DNA from: Calonectria ilicicola
Taxonomy: Eukaryota > Ascomycota > Sordariomycetes > Hypocreales > Nectriaceae
Direction of reading: 5' to 3'
DNA length: 64,000 bases
Assembly (NCBI GenBank): GCA_020809705.1
Contig: CP085830.1
Location: 5,787,878 to 5,851,877 of the forward strand
The first letter of the stretch is position 1. Each line of letters starts with the position of its first letter. The notes under the pieces were generated by a model that saw nothing but the letters and a program-made list of their open reading frames with translations, was not told the DNA's origin and ran no database searches. The position numbers were made by a program, and so were the translations under genes. Shown piece by piece: positions 54,749-64,000 of the stretch.

Positions 54749-57210
54749 ATGACCGCCAGAAAACGAACAGGGGACCACCAACCAGATCACCAGTCTGGCC
54801 GTTCCAAAAGGACCGCTAGGAACGCTCTTGGTGATACAGAATCTACCCTGGAGCTAGCTGAGCCATATCGTATTATCACAGCACGAATGCCAATCCATGC
54901 TCTTACACCTAAATGGAGTATTGATAGTGAGAATCGCCGAGTGGATCCAAAGCAAGTTCAGAGGCTCCTTAGCATCTTCAAAGAGGAAGGTATTAAACGG
55001 ACCACAAGGGAGAACCACATCTTACTCTTGACAACTCATGAAGATATATCCTTGATGAAGAGACATCTACACGTTCATCAAGAAGCGACAGTCGCTAGCT
55101 TAGGGGAAATGTTCTACTTTGACGATTGGCTTTCTGTTCATAATGGAAAAAAGTCGAGATAATGGCTGGCCAGCACCGAGTTCAGGCATTGCAGTTGTAC
55201 GGCCAGCAATCAGAGTTTGATGAGGAAGAAATGTGGTGGACATGCAGTTTTTATGACCAAAGTAAGTCTATTTTAGATACTTACTGCACCCTATTTCTAT
55301 ATTAATATAAAGTATTTTTATCTATTGTATGCATGCATACTAATGCAATTTGAATATAGATACTCTACCAATGGATTTAAATATTCAGCTCCGCTTCAAC
55401 CGAAAAGGCACAGTTATGGAGGATAATCATGGCCAAATATGGACCTAGATTGTTGCTGCATCAATGATCAATGAAAAGTTGTTACACGAGGATAAGTGCG
55501 ATATTCTGAAAAAAGAGATTGTGCAAGTTCTTTAGTGGAGTGGTGATGTTCAGCGAATTGCGACCATATGGAGAAATAAGCGGTGGAGGGAGAAGACTAC
55601 TGAGTGGTGTAAAACCTGGCTTGGCAGAGATACCTTTAAGATCTCTTCTTGGTACTGGATGATCAGTAAAAGAATAGATGACGTAAGTTTGAGGCTGAAT
55701 TCTTTCCATTACTGCATTTATTACTAATTGTGTTTAAATTCTAGTACTGGTTCTCTGCCTTTCGAACCGTTTTGCAGACCCTTTACCAGCTACACTCAGA
55801 TGCAATACAAAAGGTGTCTGGTGATGACTGGAAAGAAATGGCTAAGGCACTGCCAGCAGACCGTACAAAGAAGCAGATTCAAGAATTATTCTATCCGAGG
55901 AAGAAAAAGAGCACATCAACAAAACCTCCGAACGTCAATCAAAGTTTCTCATCGAGTTCAATGCCCAGGAGTATTGGGATGTTTATGAACGCATCATGAA
56001 AACTCCTAAACTACAGTTTCTTGACATTCACACGATCCTAGAATTATCACCAAATCAAGGCAATATCTTAGGCGATGTCATGAAGCATGTTGTATCTTGG
56101 CTGAACCCAAGCCCCACTTCCGTGACCAATCTACGCGACAATCAGAAGCCAGCATTACGGAAGGACTTGGTCCCCGCCCTGCAACATTGCTCGGCTCAAT
56201 TTGTGCGATCGAGAGAGAAGCATCTTCTATATAGCTTGCCCTTGGAAGAATCGCCTGAATCGCCTAGATCGCCGTCTGAGACCGCCTCGGCTCTCCTACA
56301 GCACGAGATAATCGATTTTACCCGACTTCACATTAAGGCCTTCAGGGCGCCGGCGATGAAGGCCTACTTAGAGCAGAGCTGGGATATTGACGGCGACAAT
56401 AATACGTACGCTACACGCTTTTTAGCTGATGAGATATGGGCAGGACTATTGGGGATTGTTCGCCAATATAAAGGTGATGACTTCAAACTGGAGTGGACCT
56501 CATCCAACAACAAGGTCTGTCGTATCGACCAGCACCAAACAACACGGTCTAAGATAGCTTCCGACTATGCTCAAGACCTTACTAGTTTTCTAAAGGGTAT
56601 ACCTGAGTTTTCACAGCTTTTGGAGACAAGCTCTTCCTCATTTCAATCAGCATTATCCCAGTGGTTTTCTCAGCAAAACGGGCTTGGGTGGAATGCAACA
56701 GCTCTAACAGCAGCGACAGCGACGGTCTCGAGCAGTGGACCTATCGTAGCGCCACGTGAGTATGCGGTCAACGCAGAGGCGGCTGATGTGACCGAAGGCA
56801 GGACCGGACCTAGCAGAACCTGCAGGAGTAAAAGCCGGCCACCTGGGGATGATGATACGCACACATCAATATTAGCTCCCAACGAAAACGCAGGGATTGA
56901 TGACGACAGCAGCAACAACCAGCCTCCACGACGCCTGCTACCCTCGGCGTCAATAGGTCAGGGCCGACATATGGAGGAGGAATCGGCACCGCCACATGAC
57001 CAGTCTCTAAGTCAAGCCAAAACTCGAGTAAGCTTGACAAGGGGGTTATCAGTAGGGGCCACAGAATCAACAAAAGCAACAAAAGAAACAAAAGCAATAA
57101 AAGCGAGAGGAGCAGAGCCAACATCAGCACCGACACCCACAACAATGCCATCAACATCGAGGAGGCTTCGAGCATCCTGGGCAAATGGAATACAAGCAGG
57201 TAGTAAATAG
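54749..57210 (+). pseudogene. large fungal protein with a ParB/sulfiredoxin-like domain, decayed
   Basis: Exons 54749-55261, 55360-55682 and 55745-57210 (introns with GTAAGT donors and CTAG/ATAG acceptors). Residues about 45-170 match the ParB/Srx pattern: MPIHALTPKWSIDSENRRVD, VQRLLSIFKEEGI, then, after a frame change, VEIMAGQHRVQALQLYG; compare AGERR in ParB and GCHR in sulfiredoxin. Further conserved parts are WWTCSFYDQ, LNIQLRFNR, IWRNKRWREKTTEWCKTWLG, ISSWYWMISKRIDDYWFSAF and EYWDVYERIMKTPKLQ. The C-terminal 150 residues are low complexity. Breaks: one A missing in the A6 run 55147-55152, TAG at 55446 and 55533, and one base missing near 55898. I recall such proteins as expanded in accessory regions of Sordariomycetes; the function is unknown. 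Confidence 0.65.
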
Positions 57211-57576
57211 AACCGTTTTATGCGTTTTAGTATACTGGGTAATGCTTTAATGAGGACAATAGGATTACATTTGTTCAATAAGAATCTTTCATATTTTCCC
57301 TGTTGATTAGCAACTTTACTAGCGTGTTTATTTCGCGTTTTTCTGGATTACTATTGGTAGGTGTAGAGTGATTAATGTTATTATTTGCTTATCGTTCTGG
57401 CAGGGTTATGTTTGGACTAGAATTAGTGTGGTGATTCATGTGGTAGGATTATTTTCTTTTTCTGCTCAGCCCCTCGATACTTCTGTACTTATCCTTAAAC
57501 CTCGGTTTATGATTTATTAAAAGGAAAAAAGGAAAATGGAGGCTGAAGTTTATAGGGTTACATTACATCATAAAAA
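57211..57576. other. AT-leaning spacer between the two large genes
   Basis: No frame with family resemblance. Probably the 3' end of one gene and promoter of the next. It includes AAACCTCGGTTT, close to the palindrome array motif at 53.8 kb. Confidence 0.45.
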
Positions 57577-57717
57577 TTGTGTGATAATAGAGCGTTCCTT
57601 CGCGCATTCCAGCCATCATCTTTTCTCGCAACACTGAGATATTTTATAGGCACTTTTCCAACATACACTCCAAAAACCATTGCTCTTACACCACGTATTT
57701 CGGTTGACCAGACTTTC

Positions 57718-60700
57718 ATGTTCAGGGCCATGATGACCCATTCTCCCGAGGTGCAGGAGGTTTTTCCTCCAAGCGAAAGGATAGTCGACATTGAGCAAGA
57801 AAGCCAAGCTGGTGATCAAATGGAAGGTGTTGATGATATTGATGATTATGTTAGCCTGGAGGCCGCCGATGAGGCATATCTTGACTTAGACAGTCAAGAG
57901 GCTTCTGAGAAGAAGGATGAGTGGGGCTCTACGAATGACGAGTTCAAGATAAAACACTTAACTGGAGATAAGAAGATGACAGGCAAGTATATCTTTTTAC
58001 CGCCCCGAACAGCACACCTAAAGTCGCTATCTATTTATCCACGGATTCCAACTAACGTAGAAGGATGGCTTTAATATAGCGGAAAGGTTCATCTCGAAGA
58101 CGAATGCGCCCGAATTCAACGCCACAGAAGCCCTAAGGATGCTTCAATTGCGATACACGATGAACTATGGATCGCGAAGCTCTGGCTCGGGACCCGCAAG
58201 TAGCAACGACAAATACTATCCTATATTCCACCTCGACATGATAAGCATAGTTGGGCGTCCTCTCTGCCCGATTACGAACCAAGGCGGATTTTTCGACAAT
58301 GTGACCTTTGCACTGAGGCACTGGCAGGCACCTTACAGCTCCAAGCATGCAGCAAACAGTCTCCCGTTTGACCTCACCCGGCGGACCTTTCGAATTGGCA
58401 CAGGAGCATCACGAGAGGTGTGGTTTATCGTCATGCACCCAGTAGAGATCGATATTATCGAGGACCCGTCCTTGAACGGGCACCGACATCATAAGCAAAA
58501 GCAAAGGGCTTCGGATTATCATGGCACAGCTATGCAACAACATCATGCCGAGGCGCTTGCATCTTACATTGTGCAGAACATCTTCCAAGATGGAGATTTG
58601 CTAGGGAAGGGGTAGAGCCACTGTGGCAGCTCAGTGGGAAGGAATCCCAAACCCTATCCTATGATAAGTGGGCCATCTTCCAAGCTTTATTTATGGAAAG
58701 ATGGGACACGTTTTCCCAACAACACAGTTACGACGGGTTCTGGAGGCTCCATCGCCCGGCTTTTCATGCTTTCGACCATGGGGCTAATATAGAGATCAAG
58801 GTGGATGGATTGCTTCATGAGCTTCCTCGGGAGACTCGCCTTCGCGCTGAGAGCGAGAATGTAGATAGCGATAGCGACAGCGACAGCGACGAGGATGACA
58901 GCGATGGCAGTAGTGATCGCAATGTCGACAATGATAACATCATCAACATTGCTGATGGCGATAACGACGATCTCAGCTCTGTCAGTGGTCGAAGCAATGG
59001 CGAAGGGGAGCCCGATGCAGAGGAACGAGGACTGTTTGTGGAGGAACACATGGATGGCGATCGCGACGAAGCTCAAGCGCTCGATGGCATCGAATCACCC
59101 AGTAACCGGCCGGCCGAGCTAATTGATGCGCACTGGGCTTTGCCTAGCGATGGGCTCGAGAAATTGCGAGCAGAACTGGAGCAAAAGTATAACCTAGCCC
59201 ACATTGACCAGATCTCATATGCTCTTGCTACCGATCTCAACTGCATTCATGTCCAGTCCTCGGGCGAAGAAGAAACCGCGTGCCTGCTGGCAGACCGTAG
59301 CAAGGTGGCCGAGGAATACCACAGCACGAGAGATGTCAATTTCTATCCTCTCGGATTCCATCGTCGCTATGGCAACTTCACGTCCCTTATGCCCCCGAGG
59401 TTCCTGATGAACCTTTGCAGAGTGATGCAGGAAAATGCAAGCGTCTTGAACGACGGGGCTCTCGTGCTTTTCTTCGGCTTCTTTCAAGCGTACTCGAACA
59501 TCAAGCGGTCGATCCGTAGCCGACCAGACGAACTGTTAGCCGCGCGCGGGTTTGCTACCGCTGCCCTGACCTTGCCACCTTCAGAGGCCCGATTGGGCGG
59601 CTCAAGAATCCAATCCAAGCAGCAGCGACTATTGAGTAGAGTCCGCGGCGAGTTCACGCCGGACCGGCCGGCTTCATCAACCCCGTTCGCACGCGAGAGG
59701 CAACAGATCAGCACAGCCATAGCCCAGGACCAGGTTGCCTTTCGCATGGAGCAGGTGGTCACTGTCAAGGCATCCAAACTCGTGTCTGGGCGGCGGCATT
59801 TCTACACCATCCTTCAGCCCATTTTCCAGCTGATGCTGTTCTTTCTCAAGGACACAACGCTTTACACGCGACTGTTACGGAGATTCCGGCCGTCCATCTT
59901 CCCCAATGTCCTGTGTTCGTACGCGAGATTATTCGAGCTCGCCCTGGGCGAGATGGAGCGCCGCTTCCGAGCAAGTCGGGAGGACGGGTTGAACGTTGCT
60001 GAGTCCGAGAGCACCGCGATTTTGGATAGGTTAGGTCATCTGTGCTTCACCGGGAGCCCCAGGATATTACCCAACACTGTGTTTGGCCCTCTTGTCACGA
60101 TGGAGAGCATCGAGGTGGGTGGGTGGCCGTTTGTCTCGCCAGAGATGCTCGAGTTCGGTGAATCAAACAGCACGATGAACACAAGGCGGTGGCCGCGGAC
60201 ATCTGACAACCGACCCATCCTGCTCCATGTGGCTGCGCTGGCGTATCATTACGGAGCAGCAATAGGGGCCAACCGACACAGTCAGCTCTGGTTCAGCAAG
60301 CTCGGGGGAACTAAGGGTTTGCGGGATATCTCAGTGGCTTCCGACTTCCTAAAAGAGGTATTCGCTCATCTATGGGTACCGCAGATGAGGATCTTCATGG
60401 CAACTCAGCTTCGGCGTCAACTGAGCCACGGTGCTCGCGAAAACAAGGGCATGGGTGTGAGTGGTACGCAGCGGCATTTAGAGCGGCTTCAGATCAGACT
60501 AGAGGCGTGGGAAAGCTGCGATGAGCCTTTTAGCAACCAGTTAAGTTCCCTCCTTGTGATTTGCCTAGCTTTGAAAATGGCTATTAGAAGGCTCATTCTT
60601 CCCCCCACCTGTGATACAGGCAATACGAAAAGCTGTTCTTCGACCGGTCCACCAACCACTCAAATATACTATCTCCTAAAGCCACATCAAGAAAAACACG

Positions 60701-61835
60701 GCACGATTTTGCACAAGAAATTTACAATGCATGTCATAATCCCAAGATATCGGCCAGCAGAGGGCTCTCGGCGATCAATGCCACCTGGGCTCTGGTCTTG
60801 CGGGCCGCTATCCAGCACACGAGCGAAGACGATATACCGTGGCAAGATTGGGTTACCGGGCTGGCAACGGCCATTGCTTCCGTCGGGATTGAATGGGTGC
60901 CCGGGTCGCATGGGCAAAGCCTGACCTCTCGACGTATTATTCAGCTTATTGGGAATGTCGAGAGAACCATGCACATCCCGGCTGCCCGGCCCGGGAGCTT
61001 GAAGCGAAACGCCATCATAGCCGCGCAAGAGATGGAGCAACTCAACCAGCCAACCAAAAGAGCTCGCAGGCATATAATCGATTTTGGCTGTCATATTCCG
61101 TTTGCTCGAGTCCCGAAGCGAGTACAGGACGGGTTTGAGAAGCTGGAGAAGCAATATCCAAAGGCAAAGGATAAGCCGGTGCGGAATCATTACCGACTTG
61201 CTTACAACTGCCTGATAGAGAGCCTGGGGAATGCCCGATGCGACTTAATGCTCATTTTGGTGCTAACCCTTGCCTCATCGACAGAGACTCCAATCATAGC
61301 CAAGGGCCAGGACAAATTTACGATATGGCAAAGGCGTGACCCGGACATGTATGCAGCCACAATGGTCACACGGATGCTATGGTTTATGAAGCCTGAGATA
61401 TTTCCATGGGAAGTAGAGAAGAAGGGGTGATGTGCATCAAGGATTTGACACCGAAGATTGGTATGTACAACACAACACAATACTTCTTCCACCCGTCCTA
61501 GCCATTCACTCGCCTATATACTTGTATATTTTACCTGCTTGCCCCGGGTAAGATAAGATAAGGCAAATGTTAAGAGAACCAGCGCCTTGACTAATGACTG
61601 AGTAGAACATACAAAGGTGAGCAACCGCGTTTTGCAAAAGGTAGGATGGATCTATGTTACAAGTAAACAGTTTCGAAATACAGGAGCAAAGCTCAGATCT
61701 GACGAGGAGCTGCATGCCTTGCGAAAAAAGCTGGTTTCTTGCATGAAGAACCCCGAAGTCTTTATCTCTCTAGTCTTTCACAGTACGGATAAGGTTTGGG
61801 TAGATCGGTGTAGGTCAATTATTAATAGAAGGTAG
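57718..61835 (+). pseudogene. very large fungal-specific protein of unknown function, decayed
   Basis: The start is uncertain; ATG 57718 is the first in frame. The order of conserved blocks is FKIKHLTGDKKMTGKYIFLPP, NIAERFISKTNAPEFN, IFHLDMISIVGRPL, RTFRIGTGASREVWFIVMHPV, YDKWAIFQALFMERW, a Ser/Asp tract (58855-58985), VNFYPLGFHRRYGNFTS, LFFGFFQAYSNIKRSIR, FARERQQI, LHVAALAYHYGAAIGANRH, VRNHYRLAYN, FTIWQRRDPD and RMLWFMKPE. Introns 60540-60619 (GTTAAG..ACAG) and 61461-61605 (GTATGT..GTAG) keep the order. Frame breaks lie near 58066, in the G4 runs 58609-58612 and 61424-61427 (one G short each). The end is KVWVDRCRSIINRR at 61835. The family seems Pezizomycotina-specific; no known domain. It directly follows the ParB-like gene. 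Confidence 0.65.
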
Positions 61836-62475
61836 TGTTTTATTTAGATTTTAGTAGTTGATTTATTGTAACATACCAATATTTACTTATATTTATCTTT
61901 GCCACTCTCGTTGCTAACTAGTGTAAAGATGTGCTCCTAAACGTGATCTTTAAGTTGACTAGGAAAGTAAAATGGCACTTTCCCAATATATTATTGCCTA
62001 TATTATCAATTGGTTAGGATAGTGACAGACTTATAATAAACTTTCATTAGCTAAGACAGCTATTGTATTATATTGGAAGATAGAGGCAAGCAGGGGGCCG
62101 AGCTTGTAAGCATACTGACCAGGTGGACAGTATAGGAAACGGATGCGGGGCGATTGCTGTGATCAATATTAGATGAAAGCTGCAGTGCCGGTCAGCAACA
62201 ACGCTTATAGACTAATCAATCCAGCTCCACCAAGCAATATCGGTCCCCAGCGTCACAAAGATTGCATTCGGATTCAAGCAACAACGTTGATCTGTTTAGG
62301 TTCCAGTAAATGCTTTCTTCAACTATAACACGACCCAAACACATAAAGTACTAAACTAAAATACTAACTAACCGAAATATGCCCCCATACTCTTCAGCCG
62401 CACTTGATCAAAATCTGAGAAGGAATATGGATACTATAGAAGCCAAGTATAGGTCGATTACCCACATATAACATA
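61836..62475. other. intergenic, nothing recognised
   Basis: AT-leaning in its first half. No gene, RNA or transposon end supported. Confidence 0.4.
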
Positions 62476-63165
62476 TTAGGTACTGTCAAGCATGCTATCT
62501 TGATTCTCAAGAGTAGACTCGGCAGCCTCAGCCGCCTTTGCGTCAATCGTCCAGGATTCCTTGAGAGGAAGCTTTCCACTTTACAGTGCACTCTAAAGCA
62601 CAGCATCGATTGATTGTCTTCTCTGGTCCAGCATCAGCTCCAGCGCCAGCGCCAATCACAACCGCAGCAAGTGAGCCAGGGTCAACACCTCGTCAAGCAT
62701 TGTACGTGATGGACAGGTTAGAGCCATCATTACCCACAAATATAATATCAAGGCCAGCGAAATACTGGTTCAGCCTATTGACCAGGAAGTTGACGAGGTC
62801 AGGTCTCAGCTCGGCAGCAACAGCGATTCCGAAGATGACCGCCCAGCTAAGTGGATCCAAAAAAACATAAACTGGCTCCTGGCCCACTGCAGGCAGGGTC
62901 AGCAGCTCTGACTTCGGCGGTGCGAGAAGGCCTGCAGCCGGCGCCGTCTCCGAAATTGACCACTTCCCAGATGTGAAATGATAACTCGTCCACCACTTGT
63001 ATTTGTTTGTCGACGGTGCCGGGTTGGAGAAATTTTGGCTTGTCTCTCTAGACTTACTGCTACTATAGACCTGGCCGCTTAGATTGCCACCTTCAAGCTA
63101 CTATACAATTGTTTCTTGCGGTTGATATACAGCAGAGCGGCCTGGAGGCAACTGCACGCTATCAA
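62476..63165 (-). pseudogene. orphan coding remnant with C-to-T stop codons
   Basis: Read right to left, a coherent frame gives VQLPPGRSAVYQPQETIV, then two adjacent TAG codons (near 63112), then LEGGNLSGQVYSSSKS, YKWWTSYHFTSGKWSISE, PVYVFLDPLSWAVIFGIAVA, LVNFLVNRLNQYFAGLDIIF and VGNDGSNLSITYNA. A TGA follows at 62695-62693, yet the frame continues meaningfully (GVDPGSLAAVVIGAGAGAD, INRCCALECTVKW). One extra A near 62573 shifts it to KLPLKESWTIDAKAAEAAES and a stop at 62476. TAG TAG is most simply CAG CAG changed by C-to-T. I do not recognise the family. The start is missing, perhaps upstream of an intron near 63165. Confidence 0.45.
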
Positions 63166-63173
63166 TAAAAATC

Positions 63174-63190
63174 TTTTTTTTTTTTTTTTT
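63174..63190. repeat. T17 homopolymer
   Basis: A run of 17 T. On the minus strand this is poly(A); it could be the tail of a minus-strand retrosequence lying to its right, but no such element is recognised. Confidence 0.6.
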
Positions 63191-64000
63191 GTTTTATGTA
63201 AAGGGGCAGCGGATACTTATTTATATACAATGGTTGGCTGTTAATTTATTGAATTAATGTCATCCTTCTATTAAGGGATAATCTCTTAGTAAGATGAGCG
63301 GTTATACAAATGCTCCTTTGCTCGAGGGGGAGTGTGTGTGGGAGGAAGGGCTGAGAAATGTGGATGGCGTGGAAGGGTCTGCTCTATTTGCAGTGTGATG
63401 ACCTATAGCTACAGCCAGTTACAACTGATAGATCTATGGTGTGATTATGGTTGTGATTGTGAGGTTGGAAATTCATTTAAAGACTCTATAAATTATTATG
63501 TAGCTAGCTATAGAACCAAGTGTATCTAGTTCTTATAAATTGTTTGTTACCTATTAAGTAAAATGCTTATATATATTAACTAAAAAAGGAAGAGGCTAAT
63601 ATTATAAAATAAACTTAGATATTATTACTAAGGTATACTAAGTTCTTAGATTAATTTAATATATAGGTATGTTTCTAGTATAGTCTCTCCTAGATTATAT
63701 TCTACTTTATTTTATATTATATTCTTTAATACTTATTATCTACATAACCCTATTCTTTTTTTCCTATTAGATCTATTTACTAGACCATTCTTCTTAAACT
63801 TAATAAAAGATATAGTTGATCATATTTAATCTACTTACCTAATAATCTTTTCCTCCTATTTTCTTATTATACTAGATATAATTAGATATAGCTACTATGA
63901 TCACCTTATTTACAGTTACCCTGTCTTTATCTAATAATAATTTAATTTTTAATATACTACTATTTTATCTAAACCACATATAAAATAGTAGCTAGCTAAA
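63191..64000. other. transition into another AT-rich, probably RIP-affected tract
   Basis: From about 63500 the sequence becomes strongly AT-rich, with the same TAAT/TATA texture as the 23-53 kb block. It does not visibly match the Gypsy-A or non-LTR copies. No gene is seen. Confidence 0.5.

Noticed and set aside
56670..57278. Minus-strand Leu/Val-rich frames at 56670-57278 as membrane proteins
   Set aside because: They are antisense to the low-complexity C-terminus of the ParB-like gene.
58687..59076. Hydrophobic minus-strand frames over the Ser/Asp tract
   Set aside because: GAY codon repeats read on the other strand give Ile/Val/Leu runs; this is a repeat artefact.

Overview
This window looks like chromosomal DNA of a filamentous ascomycete (Pezizomycotina). 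The evidence is short GT..AG introns of about 45-100 bp with CTGAC/CTAAC-like branch sites, fungal-type protein families, a TTAGGG telomeric repeat, and a large AT-rich block of retrotransposons whose damage is almost entirely C-to-T and G-to-A. That damage pattern is the hallmark of repeat-induced point mutation (RIP). I cannot place the genus.

Layout. (1) 1-9.8 kb is a sparse left arm. It holds the 5' end of a secreted-protein gene running off the left edge, several minisatellites and short-motif arrays, a frameshifted DUF7924-type gene with a duplicated promoter/start region, a small MADS-box-like gene with one intron, and a decayed tetratricopeptide fragment. (2) 9.8-21 kb is an enzyme-rich stretch: two divergent type-B carboxylesterases (the right one with two opposite one-base frameshifts), a sulfite-oxidase-like molybdopterin enzyme, an ACC-synthase-like aminotransferase, a class-C beta-lactamase/transesterase-like hydrolase, and a PLP enzyme whose active-site residues point to D-cysteine desulfhydrase rather than ACC deaminase. 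The mix suggests handling of a sulfur-containing amino-acid derivative, but no transporter or regulator is visible, so this is an inference. (3) At 21.8-23.1 kb an AAA+ ATPase gene on the minus strand has lost its 5' end, and the break is capped by (TTAGGG)n in the orientation of a right-hand chromosome end.

(4) 23.16-53.66 kb is a nested retrotransposon block. A non-LTR element with a probable restriction-like endonuclease tail abuts the telomeric repeat. It is interrupted by a 6.9 kb Gypsy element (Gypsy-A, 399 bp LTRs, TSD GTTTT). That element is in turn interrupted, at its reverse-transcriptase YLDD motif, by a chromodomain Gypsy element (Gypsy-B, 212 bp LTRs, TSD GTAGT). Further Gypsy-A relatives follow, including a second full copy (TSD CCTAT) inside another copy of opposite orientation. 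The block ends with a 5'-truncated second copy of the non-LTR element. Open reading frames inside this block are chance or antisense except those of Gypsy-B and short pieces of the non-LTR element.

(5) 53.7-64 kb returns to more balanced composition: a palindrome array, a probable solo LTR, then two large decayed genes in the same direction. The first carries a ParB/sulfiredoxin-like N-terminal domain. The second is a large fungal-specific protein of unknown function. A decayed minus-strand orphan gene follows, and the window ends in another AT-rich tract. Many gene breaks outside the transposons are single-base changes in homopolymer runs, so assembly error must be separated from true pseudogenization.
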